A DNA stretch of 64,000 bases, taken from positions 434,001 to 498,000 of the forward strand of contig NZ_WAJT01000001.1 of assembly GCF_009650605.1 (NCBI RefSeq), in the 5' to 3' direction. The notes beneath the pieces are model-generated. The model worked only from the letters and a program-made list of their open reading frames with translations. It did not search any database and was not told where the DNA came from. The DNA comes from Labrenzia sp. CE80 (lineage in GTDB: Bacteria; Pseudomonadota; Alphaproteobacteria; Rhizobiales; Stappiaceae). The position numbers and the translations under genes are program-made. Shown here one piece after another: positions 40,725 to 50,117 of the stretch (the stretch's first letter is position 1; every line of letters begins with the position of its first letter).

Positions 40725-41432
40725 TCAGTCATACGGCAGGCTGAGGGCTTCCCATTGCCCGCGCGGAATTCCCTCGCCAATGGCATAGGCGAAGGATTGA
40801 ACTTGCCAGCCTTCAAGTATGACACGGCAATTGTAGTGCAACTCGTACCAGCGCCCGGCTCTTCTGATTGCGGCGCCGGGCGCCTCTACGTCCAGGCCAT
40901 TCAGCGAGACCTCCTCGCGCGCATAGGCAATGACCTTGTCCGGAACTTGGCCCGCATTTGAAGCAGCAAGCTGTTCCATTGCTTCGCTGTTGCAAACCTG
41001 GATCATTTGTTCGTCGGATGTGCTTTGGCGCAGCACCGATCTGGCCTGTTCGCCTCGAGGCGAGGTCAAAAGCGCCTGGGCATAAAATCGTGTTGCATGG
41101 GTCAGGCCATCTGGAGCGTATTCTACTGAGGGAGGATCCCGGCGCTGCGCCGGAGGGGAGGGTGCCGGGGGAGCCGGCTCAATCCTCGGCAACACATCTT
41201 CTGGTGCAGCTTCTAGGGGGAGAGCAGTCACGGCAGGTGCATCGGTCGGGAGTGAGCCGCGGTCGATGAGTTCCACATCCAGGGAGGCAACGGTCGTCGT
41301 CGATTTCTGTGTGTGGCGTTCGAAGATCAGAAGAAGTACGGCAGCGAGCAGGTGCAAAAGCACTGCGAGAAGGATGCCAGTGATCGGCGCTTCCAGTTGC
41401 TTGCGGTCAAGAAAATCTCGAGACACATCCAT
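40725..41432 (-). CDS. DUF930-domain membrane-anchored protein
   Basis: 235-residue protein of the rhizobial DUF930 family, function unknown. One membrane helix ('GILLAVLLHLLAAVLLLIFE', about residues 19-38) is followed by a Pro/Ala-rich periplasmic linker and a C-terminal DUF930 domain ('MIQVCNSEAMEQL', 'GRWYELHYNCRV', with two Cys that could form a disulphide). ATG at 41432 is preferred; the longer frame up to 41519 runs through the terminator of the next gene. The layout (TM, Pro-rich linker, periplasmic domain) recalls TonB but the domain is different. Confidence 0.8.
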   Translation of the reverse strand: MDVSRDFLDRKQLEAPITGILLAVLLHLLAAVLLLIFERHTQKSTTTVASLDVELIDRGSLPTDAPAVTALPLEAAPEDVLPRIEPAPPAPSPPAQRRDPPSVEYAPDGLTHATRFYAQALLTSPRGEQARSVLRQSTSDEQMIQVCNSEAMEQLAASNAGQVPDKVIAYAREEVSLNGLDVEAPGAAIRRAGRWYELHYNCRVILEGWQVQSFAYAIGEGIPRGQWEALSLPYD

Positions 41433-41486
41433 CGCGATGGTTCCCGTCAGGGGCTTCCAGATTGTCCTACGCAGGTATGAGGGCAC

Positions 41487-41514
41487 AAAAAAGGCGGGCA
41501 CATGGCCCGCCTTT
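41487..41514 (-). terminator. Intrinsic terminator of the GPR gene
   Basis: On the minus strand GGCGGGC and GCCCGCC pair around a 5-base loop and are followed by six T (complement of 41487-41492), 27 bases beyond the GPR stop codon. Confidence 0.85.
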
Positions 41515-41540
41515 CTCAATTTGGTCTTGGTCTGTCCCGA

Positions 41541-44500
41541 TCAATCGAGACGCCCGCTTGCGTGGGCCAGCATCGTATAGACCTTGCCGGTGTCGGAACT
41601 CAGGTAGGTCTGTCCAAGCATGTTGTCACGATCGTTGCGCGAGACCTGCGACAGGAGTTGCTCGAAGTCGGCAACATAGCGTTCGACTGCTGAGCGGAAC
41701 TCAGGGTCACGTGCGTACTTCTGGCGGATCTCGTCGAAGGTCTGCTGACCCTGCAAGGTGTAGAGACGACGGGTGAACACATGGCGTTCACCGCGTTTGT
41801 AGCGATCCCACAGGTCCACAAAGGTCTCGTGATCGATAGCTCGTGCAATGTCGACTGACAGCGAGTTCAGGCTTTCCACCGTGTGAAGAGGAGAGCGCGA
41901 GGGATCACCGGCGCCCTGATCTTCATCGCGGGAGGCGCGGCGCAAAAGGTCGGAGACCCAGCCCTTGCTTCCGGCATCTGATGTTTCTGCCGCTGGTACC
42001 TGACGACGTGTCTGCACCGGAGCCCGCTGTGCGGGTGCCGGACGCGGATCAGCTGTCCGTTGAGGCGCAGGCGTGGCGGCGGGTGCAGGAGCGCTGTAGC
42101 TCGGCGCAGCTGCCGCGGATGCCTGTGCTGGTGCCGCACGTTCCTGCGGGCGTGAGATGTCCAGTGCGTTCGACTGCTTGGCAACGATGTCGGACAGCTC
42201 GGTCAGCGCCCGGATCTGTTCATTCACAACCTTGCGCAGTGCCGACGTTGATTCCTCGGCTTCTTCCGGAAGGTTGAGAACGCCCTGTTTCAACTCGTTG
42301 CGTGTTGCTTCCAGCTCGCGGTGAACGTCGCGTGCAACGTCGCGCATGCGGGTTGCTGCTTCGTTGAACCGATCGGAAGCGTCGGACACGGTCCGGGACA
42401 TTTCCGACATGATGTCGTCCTGGGCGGAGCGGATCGCGTCGCGTGCCTTCTGGCCTTCCATTCCGGCGGTCAGGCGCATGGATTCGAACTGCTCGGCAAC
42501 CTGGTTGGTGGCTGCTTCTGCGGCTGCGCTGAGCATGCGGGCTGCATCGCGGGCCTTGTCGTCAGCCGTCTCCAGCGTTTCCGACAGGGTGTTGGTGAAG
42601 GCACGCATGAGGCTGTCGACAGCTTCTGTCTTGGCCAGCAGCGTATCTGCCACGTCTTCGATAGCGGTCTTGCGGTCTGCAACACGTCCTTCGACAGAGC
42701 GGTTGGTATCCTCAAGATGCCGGGCCGCTGCAGAAAGTTCGCCTGCCTGATCGCCAAAGCGTGCTGTCAGGGATTGGATATCCGCAAGCGTGGTCTCCGT
42801 GACCGTGCGCAGGGCATCGACCTGATCGCCGATAACATTGGTGGAAACCGTTGTCTCGGCGACCGCGCGATCTACAGCCGAGCGGAACTCGCCAGCGCGG
42901 CGGCCCAGGTTGATTTCAACCTCATTGAGGTTTGCTCCGGCAGTCGTAACGACGTCCTGAAGCGTCGTGTTTGAATCGTTCAGTTTGTCGAGAATGGTCG
43001 TGACATCAGCCTCGAGCCGACGCTTGGTATCAACCAGAATATTGGTCGCATGTTCGCTGCGTTCGTTGAGGCTTGCGATGATGCGATCGCCTGCCTCAAC
43101 GAGGGAGCGCGTGGCTTCAAGGCCGTTCTGGGCGAAGTTGTCGCTGACTTCACGACCTTTGACCGTGATGGCTTCGAGGATCGCTTTATGAACCTCTGAA
43201 ACGCGGCCGGTCAGGTCGGTTGCGCGGTGTTCAATGGCGGCGATTAGTTCATTGCCATCGGTGCCGATCAACTTGGCCAGTTCGTCAGACTGCGCGCCGA
43301 AGGCTTCGTTCAAGGTTGTAGCCTTTTCAAGAAGCTCATTGGCGACCGCATTGCCGCGGGTGGCAAGGAGTTCGGCAGCTTCGTTGACCGCGTTGTGAAC
43401 CCGTGCGCGTACAACGTCGGCTTCGCCCGACATTTGGCCACGGATCTCCTCGAGCGTCTTGCCGAGGGTGAGACGGGCCTGTTCGCTCTCGGCGGACAGG
43501 TTGCCGGAGATCTCGGCGATCGTGCGCGAGAGATCTGTGCGAACCTTCTCACTTTCGCCTGTGAGCGAACCGGAGAATTCTGCAAGCGTACCTACATAGA
43601 GTGCGCGGGCATTCTCGCTTTCGGCTGCCATCGAGCGGGCGGCGTCGGCGACTGCAGAGAGCACAAGTTCACGGATCTTCGAGCTTTCGCCGGAGATAGA
43701 GCCGGAGGCCTGTTCCATCGCGGCCGTGATCGCGTCAGCCGCCTTCTGGCTTTCGCCGACGAGGACGCCGCGGGCTTCGCCAACGGAGCCGAGAACGATC
43801 TGACGCATGCGCTCACCTTCGCCCGAGAGCTTGGTGGTCGCATCGCTGACCGAAACGGAAACGAGGTCGACGGTCCGTGTGCGTTCTTCGGCAAGGGTGT
43901 TGACGGCCTGTTCGACCGCTTCCTTGACCATGTCCCGCATGCGAGTGCTTTCCGATGACAAGGTGCCGCCAGCTTCGGCAATCACACCTGTAAGGATGTC
44001 GCGCGCTTTTTCGCTTTCGCCGCTCAACGTGCCGGAGATGCTTTCCAGGCGATCGTTGAGAACGGTTTCCAGCTGGCTGGCACGTGTGTCGAGGGTTTCG
44101 GCGACTTCGAAGACCTTGGCGCCCAGCGAGACATTGATCTCGGCGATACGCTCGGACAGGGAGTCGGTGAGTTGTTCGCTCTGGCGCGCCAGTACCGTTC
44201 CGGCCTCAGCCAGACGATTGTCCAGGGCGGAGGTCATCTCATCCTGGCCTTCGACGAAGGCATTGGCGATTTCGCGTGTGCGGCTGATCAGGGTTTCACT
44301 GATCTGGCGAGCGCGATTGTCCAGGGTTTCGTCGATCCGGTCAGTGCCGGCCGTCATGGTTGTTGCCAGATGCTCTGCCTTGTCGGCCATGGAGCTGGCA
44401 GCAACATCAACCCGTTCGCTGAGGTTTTTGCCGATTTCTTCGGCGCGATCAGCAAGGGTGGTGCCGGCTGCCTCAACCCGCTCACCGAGCTGAACAGTAA

Positions 44501-46892
44501 TGGCGTCGGAGCGATCTGCGAGGATTTCGGAGATGTTCCGGGTTTTTTCCTCGAGCGCTTCGGTGATGCCCGATGTGCGCTGCTCGATGGCATCGGACAA
44601 CAGAGTTGTGCGGGTTTCGAGAGCTGCCTCAAAGGTCGCGGTGCGCTGATCCAGGGTCAGATCAAGGGTGTTGATCCGGCTACCAAGGGAAGCATCCATG
44701 TTGTCGATGCGCGCGGCAAAGGTGTTGTCCAGAGTGGAGAGGCGAGAGTCTAGCGACTCCGACAGCAGCAACGTCTTGGTGTCGAAGGACTCCACCAACT
44801 GGCCACCACGGTCGGTGACGATGCTGTCGAGTTCGTTGAGGCGTGCTGCAAGCCCCTCTTGAAGAACCTGGCCGCGGACCTCGAGTGTTTCGGAAAACAG
44901 GCTGCCAGCAGCGCTGATGTCCTGAGTGACCCGCTCACCTCGTGTGCCGATCAATTCAGCGAGTGATGTGCCGGTATCTGCCAGCTTCTGGGTCAATTCC
45001 GAGGTCTGGTAGCCGAGAGTTGCCGAAATCTCGGAGGAAACGCTCTCGAGCGACTCGCGGAAGCCGAGGGTTTGCTGCTCCATGATCGCGGCCATTTCGT
45101 TGCCACGTGCAGCCAGACGTTCGTCCAACTCGGAACCGTTGACGGAGATGGCCGTGTAAATGCGCTCGGAGATGGTGTCGAGCTTGTCTGCCAGTTCTCC
45201 GCCGCGGACCGTTATGGTTTCGGTGAGCGATCCGGCAGTCTCGTCCAGCTTGGAGGCGATCTCGCCACCACGCAGCGACAGGTCGACAACGATAGACTCG
45301 CCGGTTCCACGAAGAATTTCGGCCACTTCCGTGCTGCGTTCGGACAGCGTCTCGACGATTTCGGCGCCCTTGACGGAAATCGTGTTGGTGACGTCCTGAC
45401 CGCGTTCGGAAATGCTTTCGACAACGCGATTGCCAGTGGCGGCAAGGGATTCATCGAGGCTGGTGACGCGGGTATCGACCGTGCCGATCAGCTCCTCGGT
45501 GCGTGCGGTTACCGTGTCGATCAGGCGGCCGCTGGTCAGCGACAGGTTCGCGTTGATCTCTTCGCCGCGCTGGTTGATCGTATCGCCGACGCTTGCTCCA
45601 GTTGACTCCAGAGATGTGCGGAACTCTTCGGCCTTCTGGTTGAGGGTATCAACAACCGTATTCGAGGAGTTCGAAAGGGTTTCGTTGATCTCGGTACCGC
45701 GAGCTGAAAGCGTTTCGACAAAGGAGTTGGCCGTTGCCTCGAAGCGTTCATTCACTTCGTAGCCCCGTGCCGACAGGGTCTCCCACATGTCCGTGCCGCT
45801 CTTCGACAGATTGTCGACAAGCTCGTTGCCGGTCGACGTGAGGCGAACGACGTAATCATCGGCGCGAACGGTCAGGGCTTCAACGAGCTCATTGCCGGAA
45901 GACGACAGGCTGCTGCTGAGCGTCTCGATGCGGCTGTCGACGGTGGAGGTCAGTTCGTTGACACGAGAATTGACTGCTTCAACCATGCGTTCGGTCGCAG
46001 AGTCGACGGATGAGCCAAATTCGCTGGACGTGTTGGTCAGCTGTGCCGCGAAGCTTTCATGTGCTCCGGAGATGGTCTCTCGAACGCGATCGGCGTTCAT
46101 CACGATGGACTCACGCTGGCTGACAAGCTCTTCAATGAGTGAGCGGATCTTCAGCTCATTGTCATTGTAAGACCGCTCGAGAGAAGAGACCTCGTTGTGG
46201 ACGAGGACTTCAAGTTCGCTGGCGCGTGCGATGGCGCGTTCGATGCCATCGCCCATTGCCGAGACTTCGCGGCGAATGGCCTGTCCGACGGAGAGAATGG
46301 ATTCCTTGGCCATGTCCTCAGGCTCTGCAAGACGCAGGGCGACCTCGGTCATGCCGCGGGCAACGATGCGCATTTCCTGCGCGCGCCAGATCATCATTGC
46401 CATGACCCAGAAGAAGGCGATGGGCACGAGGATGGCGACTGCGGCGAGGATCAGGGCAGGCGAGTTTGTGAGCGTGCCAAGATCGGTGATGCTGGAAAGC
46501 TGATCGCCGAAAGAGGAAAGGGTGAGACTTGTACCGACAAGGCCCCAGATCACGGAAAGAACGAGTGCCCCCCAAAATGGCGCGGAGGACGGGCGTCGCT
46601 GGAGCGAAAAGATCAAGCCGCCGATGCTGCGCCGATCATCATTGGCAGCTGGTGGTCTGCCACCGCGGCCGCGCCGGCGGGTCGGAGCGCTTTCGTCACG
46701 AGAAGGCTTGGCCTCAGCCTTTTGCGAGGGTGCGGGACGTGTCGACGTCGCGCGGTCACTTGCCGAGGCTCTCGGCGCGCTGTCAGCAATCTCGCTGCTT
46801 GCGTCGGGGCCACCGAAGTCAAGCTTGAGGGCCTCTTCGACAGCGGACAGTGCCGCTTCCGCAGGATCTTTCACCTTTGGGGGATTCGCCAT
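41541..46892 (-). CDS. Growth pole ring protein homologue (GPR/RgsE-like), giant coiled-coil membrane protein
   Basis: 1783-residue inner-membrane protein. A charged, Pro/Arg-rich N-terminus (1-100) is followed by two membrane helices (about 105-126 and 146-168), then roughly 1350 residues of continuous apolipoprotein-like coiled-coil repeats (for example 'ETLSARGTEINETLSNSS', 'DTINQRGEEINANLSLTS', recurring L-x-x-R-x-x-E patterns), an Ala/Pro-rich linker, and a conserved C-terminal domain of about 115 residues beginning 'TVESLNSLSVDIARAIDHET'. This architecture matches Agrobacterium GPR (about 2100 residues), which forms a ring at the growing pole, and S. meliloti RgsE. The homologue here is shorter, mainly in the repeat region. 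ATG at 46892. It is a single gene ending in an intrinsic terminator. Confidence 0.8.
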   Translation of the reverse strand: MANPPKVKDPAEAALSAVEEALKLDFGGPDASSEIADSAPRASASDRATSTRPAPSQKAEAKPSRDESAPTRRRGRGGRPPAANDDRRSIGGLIFSLQRRPSSAPFWGALVLSVIWGLVGTSLTLSSFGDQLSSITDLGTLTNSPALILAAVAILVPIAFFWVMAMMIWRAQEMRIVARGMTEVALRLAEPEDMAKESILSVGQAIRREVSAMGDGIERAIARASELEVLVHNEVSSLERSYNDNELKIRSLIEELVSQRESIVMNADRVRETISGAHESFAAQLTNTSSEFGSSVDSATERMVEAVNSRVNELTSTVDSRIETLSSSLSSSGNELVEALTVRADDYVVRLTSTGNELVDNLSKSGTDMWETLSARGYEVNERFEATANSFVETLSARGTEINETLSNSSNTVVDTLNQKAEEFRTSLESTGASVGDTINQRGEEINANLSLTSGRLIDTVTARTEELIGTVDTRVTSLDESLAATGNRVVESISERGQDVTNTISVKGAEIVETLSERSTEVAEILRGTGESIVVDLSLRGGEIASKLDETAGSLTETITVRGGELADKLDTISERIYTAISVNGSELDERLAARGNEMAAIMEQQTLGFRESLESVSSEISATLGYQTSELTQKLADTGTSLAELIGTRGERVTQDISAAGSLFSETLEVRGQVLQEGLAARLNELDSIVTDRGGQLVESFDTKTLLLSESLDSRLSTLDNTFAARIDNMDASLGSRINTLDLTLDQRTATFEAALETRTTLLSDAIEQRTSGITEALEEKTRNISEILADRSDAITVQLGERVEAAGTTLADRAEEIGKNLSERVDVAASSMADKAEHLATTMTAGTDRIDETLDNRARQISETLISRTREIANAFVEGQDEMTSALDNRLAEAGTVLARQSEQLTDSLSERIAEINVSLGAKVFEVAETLDTRASQLETVLNDRLESISGTLSGESEKARDILTGVIAEAGGTLSSESTRMRDMVKEAVEQAVNTLAEERTRTVDLVSVSVSDATTKLSGEGERMRQIVLGSVGEARGVLVGESQKAADAITAAMEQASGSISGESSKIRELVLSAVADAARSMAAESENARALYVGTLAEFSGSLTGESEKVRTDLSRTIAEISGNLSAESEQARLTLGKTLEEIRGQMSGEADVVRARVHNAVNEAAELLATRGNAVANELLEKATTLNEAFGAQSDELAKLIGTDGNELIAAIEHRATDLTGRVSEVHKAILEAITVKGREVSDNFAQNGLEATRSLVEAGDRIIASLNERSEHATNILVDTKRRLEADVTTILDKLNDSNTTLQDVVTTAGANLNEVEINLGRRAGEFRSAVDRAVAETTVSTNVIGDQVDALRTVTETTLADIQSLTARFGDQAGELSAAARHLEDTNRSVEGRVADRKTAIEDVADTLLAKTEAVDSLMRAFTNTLSETLETADDKARDAARMLSAAAEAATNQVAEQFESMRLTAGMEGQKARDAIRSAQDDIMSEMSRTVSDASDRFNEAATRMRDVARDVHRELEATRNELKQGVLNLPEEAEESTSALRKVVNEQIRALTELSDIVAKQSNALDISRPQERAAPAQASAAAAPSYSAPAPAATPAPQRTADPRPAPAQRAPVQTRRQVPAAETSDAGSKGWVSDLLRRASRDEDQGAGDPSRSPLHTVESLNSLSVDIARAIDHETFVDLWDRYKRGERHVFTRRLYTLQGQQTFDEIRQKYARDPEFRSAVERYVADFEQLLSQVSRNDRDNMLGQTYLSSDTGKVYTMLAHASGRLD

Positions 46893-47165
46893 GATTGGAT
46901 CGCCTCAGTTCCGTACTCGTTACTATCCGACAAGCAACCGTATAGCGGTCGCCCTTCGAATGCACTGGCCTTGAGAAGCGCCGCACGCAAATTGGGTTCG
47001 ATGCTTCTCGTGGCCTGGCTCGGAAGGGGGCCGCCGCTGACCAGCTCCAAGCTACATCGCTAAAGAGCCTTTTCCCCACCTTGCCGCATCTCACTACCTA
47101 ATGGCACACTCTCTCCTAACGAACAACAAACAGCAATCGTTTTAAGGACGTACAGGAGGCTGATA

Positions 47166-47480
47166 ATGGCAAATGCGAAGGCGAGGGCCCCTGTATCGGG
47201 TGGTCAAAAGAAAGGTTCAGGTGGATCCCACAAGAAGGCTGTGCCGACAGCTGCGCAAAAGCGTTGGTTGCAAAAAGGTCTCGATCAGGCGGGCGGGAAA
47301 TTACCTCTCTTTGATGATGAAGGACGGCAAATTCCTGCGCGGACGATCCGCAGCTGTCTTGCGGCGGGATGGGCAGAGCCTTGGTTTTCCAATCCAATCA
47401 AGCCTGACTGGCTGGTCTGCAAGCTGACCGCTGCCGGTGCAAAAGCTGCCGGCGCTTCCTCGACCGTGAAGAGTTCTTAA
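47166..47480 (+). CDS. Small basic conserved protein of unknown function
   Basis: 104 residues, strongly basic. The first 30 residues are a Lys/Gly/Ser-rich disordered tail; the core 'AAQKRWLQKGLDQAGGKLPL', 'TIRSCLAAGWAEPWFSNPIK' and 'PDWLVCKLTAAG' reads like a small winged-helix fold and is, as I recall, conserved among rhizobia-like genomes. A DNA- or RNA-binding role is plausible but unproven. ATG at 47166 has a consensus AGGAGG, so expression is probably high. It is divergent from the GPR gene across a 273-base gap in which I see no other feature. Confidence 0.75.
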   Translation: MANAKARAPVSGGQKKGSGGSHKKAVPTAAQKRWLQKGLDQAGGKLPLFDDEGRQIPARTIRSCLAAGWAEPWFSNPIKPDWLVCKLTAAGAKAAGASSTVKSS

Positions 47481-47750
47481 CCAAATTTCCGACAGGGCAG
47501 GGGCGTGTTTGTGCCGACCGATCGCCAACCATTTCTGTGAGGCAGCGTCCAATTGTTAAAATGCAGCTATCCGCATTAACCATTAATTCATTTTATTGGG
47601 GACATTGCGCATTCAAAGGCACAGCATTGTCAGTGAGTTTGCCGTCTTAACGGCTCGTTTGTCCTTAAGGCGCACACTTCTATCTTCAGCGTCGGTCCGC
47701 TGGGGGAGGCGGACCGCTCCTTTTCGCAGCTCATGCGGGGAATAGAAGAG

Positions 47751-48113
47751 ATGGCAACTGCATCTTTGGCGCGGCTGGAAAGCCGCCAGGACACGACACC
47801 TCCGATCGATTTGGTCGCTCTGGCCGGAAATACACTCGGTAATCGGGATCTGGAACGTGAAGTTCTGCGCATGTTCAAGGCGCAATCACGCTCGATGATG
47901 TCACGGATCGGCGGCGAGATGACGCCTGCCGTGCGCAGTGATCTCATCCACACGCTGAAAGGATCCGCGCGTGCCGTTGGCGCCCTGCAGGTCGCTCTAG
48001 TCTGTGAGGGGATCGAGGTAGAGCTGAGTGCTGATCATGATCCGAGCCTGATCAGCCTCAAGCAGGCGGTTAATGACGCCAACAGCTACATTGAAGATCT
48101 TTTGGATGGCTAA
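47751..48113 (+). CDS. Histidine phosphotransfer (HPt) domain protein
   Basis: Stand-alone HPt module of 120 residues. The phosphoacceptor is His67 in 'LIHTLKGSARAVGALQVA', inside the expected four-helix bundle. Such proteins relay phosphate between a hybrid kinase and response regulators; no partner kinase or regulator is adjacent, so the circuit is unknown. ATG at 47751 is preferred; ATG at 47733 adds six residues. The 270-base gap upstream shows no other gene. Confidence 0.82.
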   Translation: MATASLARLESRQDTTPPIDLVALAGNTLGNRDLEREVLRMFKAQSRSMMSRIGGEMTPAVRSDLIHTLKGSARAVGALQVALVCEGIEVELSADHDPSLISLKQAVNDANSYIEDLLDG

Positions 48114-48276
48114 ATAGCGCTCGTTCGTGATCTTGGGTCAGCCTGATGCGTTCTTGTGCGAGCATCTGAAATGAGCAGCCCTGCGGCTATTGTGCTCACT
48201 GTCTGTCCTTGACCTTTTACCGGGAACCGTTATGTCGAAAGGAAGCCATTCCTTTCCATCTGATCAGACGCGGATC

Positions 48277-48597
48277 ATGCCAAACATAACCTTTGTTTCA
48301 GCCGACGGCACTCGGGCCGACGTGGATGCGCCAAGCGGCTCCACTGTCATGGAAAATGCCATCAAGAATATGATCCCCGGGATCGAAGCAGAATGCGGGG
48401 GTGCATGTGCCTGCGCAACCTGCCACGTCTATGTCGATGAAGCCTGGGTCGAGAAAGTTGGCCAGCCAGAGGCAATGGAAGAAGACATGTTGGACTTCGC
48501 CTACGATGTGAAGCCGACGTCCCGTCTGTCCTGTCAGGTAAAGATCAGCGACGATTTGGACGGTCTGGTTGTCCATGTGCCAGAACGGCAAGCCTGA
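48277..48597 (+). CDS. [2Fe-2S] ferredoxin, adrenodoxin/FdVI type
   Basis: 106-residue electron carrier. Cluster ligands follow C-x5-C-x2-C...C: Cys40, Cys46, Cys49 and Cys86; an additional Cys44 lies within the loop. 'ACATCHVYVDEAWVEKVG' and 'EEDMLDFAYDVKPTSRLSCQ' are typical of the adrenodoxin-like group that serves P450s, Fe-S assembly or ring hydroxylases. ATG at 48277 is chosen by fit to the family; its ribosome site is poor, and the frame stays open upstream to 48190. No P450 or isc gene is adjacent. Confidence 0.88.
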   Translation: MPNITFVSADGTRADVDAPSGSTVMENAIKNMIPGIEAECGGACACATCHVYVDEAWVEKVGQPEAMEEDMLDFAYDVKPTSRLSCQVKISDDLDGLVVHVPERQA

Positions 48598-48677
48598 TCT
48601 ATTGCTTCCGATCTGACATTCAGCCGATGCGGGAGAGGCATTGGTGATTGTCTATCGGTTTCGTATGAGGATTTAGA

Positions 48678-48708
48678 AGCCCGCAGCGAGCATCGCGCGG
48701 GCTTTTTT
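48678..48708 (+). terminator. Intrinsic terminator after the ferredoxin gene
   Basis: AGCCCGC (48678-48684) pairs with GCGGGCT (48697-48703), followed by T residues to 48708. It lies about 80 bases after the ferredoxin stop and just before the end of the convergent MFS gene. Confidence 0.82.
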
Positions 48709-48723
48709 ATTTGTGCCTGGCCG

Positions 48724-49950
48724 TTACTCAGCCGCTTGCGGCAGCGGGCGCCGATACCAGAAGTCGACTTCATGCCCCGCGTCCGGATTGGACGGTATCA
48801 GGCTTGAAAGGATAAGGCTGACGACCGCCATGCCGGCACCGGCGAGGAACACGGCAGCGGGTGAGATCAGCCAGATGAGGCCGAAGATGACCGGGATGAC
48901 GACCGCCGCGATGTGGTTGATGGTGAAGGCGACACCTGCGGTTGGCGCAATGTCTGCCGGGTCTGCGATCTTTTGGAAATAGGTCTTGATCGCAATGGCA
49001 ATGGCAAAAAAGGCATGGTCGATCACGTAAAGACTGGCAGCCACCGTCGCGTTTGTCACGAAGGCATAGCAGACGAAGACCAGGATCAGTCCAACATACT
49101 CCACCATCAAGGCCTTACGCTCGCCGAAACGGACAATGAGGCTGCCGATCTTGGGTGCCAGGATCATGTTGAAAGCGCCGTTGAGAAGGAACAGTCCGGC
49201 GACCTCGTGAACGTGATAGTCGAAACGCTCTACCATCAGAAAGCCCGCAAAGACCGTGAAGATCTGGCGTCTGGCACCTGCCATGAAGGTCAGCGCGTAG
49301 TAGAGCCAGTAGCGCTTTCTCAAAATGAGTTTCTTGTGCTGGGGGACGCCCTCCCGGAAGCTCGGGAAGGCGACAATGACGAAAGCCAGAACGGCGATGG
49401 TCAGGCTGCCGGCAATCAGGAAAACGGTTGTGAATGAGAGATCGAAGGTCTTCCAGCCTGCGAAAATGAGCCCATAAGCGATCAGCTGGGCAAAGGCGCC
49501 GACCGAGATGATCTTGCCCATTGAGATCGCTGCCGTGGCCTTTGGCAACCACTGCAGAGACAGGGACTGGTTCATGGTCTCGTAATAGTGGAAGCCGACC
49601 GACATCACGAAGGTCGTGATGTAAAAGCCCATTGTCGTGGGGAAATAGCCTGTTGCTGCGACGCCGATCCCGAGCAGTGCCAGAGAGATGTAGGCGAGCG
49701 TCTGCTCACGCATGACAAGCAGGAAATAGATCGCCGCAAAGCTCAGGAACCCCGGAATTTCGCGGATTGATTGCTGGATTCCGATTTCCCGACCGGTAAA
49801 GGAAAGCTCCTGCACCGCGAAATTGTTCATCAGGTTCCACCAGGCTGCAAAGGAGAGCTGCATGGCGCCAGCCATGATCATCAGCAGCACCGAAGGCGAG
49901 CGCCAGCCCGTCTGGGTCGTTGGATTGGCGCTGAGAGTGAAATAACTCAT
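48724..49950 (-). CDS. MFS transporter
   Basis: Major-facilitator protein of 408 residues with about twelve helices. 'LMIMAGAMQLSFAAWWNLMN' opens helix 1; 'EIGIQQSIREIPGFLSFAAI' follows; 'PKIGSLIVRFGERKALMVEY' is the second-half loop 8-9 signature. Substrate unknown. Start ATG at 49950. A divergent AraC-type regulator begins 167 bases away and probably controls it. Confidence 0.86.
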   Translation of the reverse strand: MSYFTLSANPTTQTGWRSPSVLLMIMAGAMQLSFAAWWNLMNNFAVQELSFTGREIGIQQSIREIPGFLSFAAIYFLLVMREQTLAYISLALLGIGVAATGYFPTTMGFYITTFVMSVGFHYYETMNQSLSLQWLPKATAAISMGKIISVGAFAQLIAYGLIFAGWKTFDLSFTTVFLIAGSLTIAVLAFVIVAFPSFREGVPQHKKLILRKRYWLYYALTFMAGARRQIFTVFAGFLMVERFDYHVHEVAGLFLLNGAFNMILAPKIGSLIVRFGERKALMVEYVGLILVFVCYAFVTNATVAASLYVIDHAFFAIAIAIKTYFQKIADPADIAPTAGVAFTINHIAAVVIPVIFGLIWLISPAAVFLAGAGMAVVSLILSSLIPSNPDAGHEVDFWYRRPLPQAAE

Positions 49951-50117
49951 CTGGTGTGATGCTCCTGGGACGTTTTGTGGCCCGATGTTGGTGTAGGAAG
50001 CCGAGCGGCCACGAAGCCATAAGAATGACTGGCTCCTTCTAGCGCACCTGCTTTCTTGCGTGTTAGCGTTGTTTTGTCAGGAATTGTCTTTCACACGCCA
50101 ATTTTAGGTCTGATGTC

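Noticed and set aside
41433..41519. N-terminal extension of the DUF930 protein
   Set aside because: It would read through the intrinsic terminator of the GPR gene and lacks a ribosome site.
42321..45605. Several plus-strand ORFs of 130-220 codons inside the GPR gene
   Set aside because: They mirror the repetitive coiled-coil codons and have biased compositions without motifs or ribosome sites.
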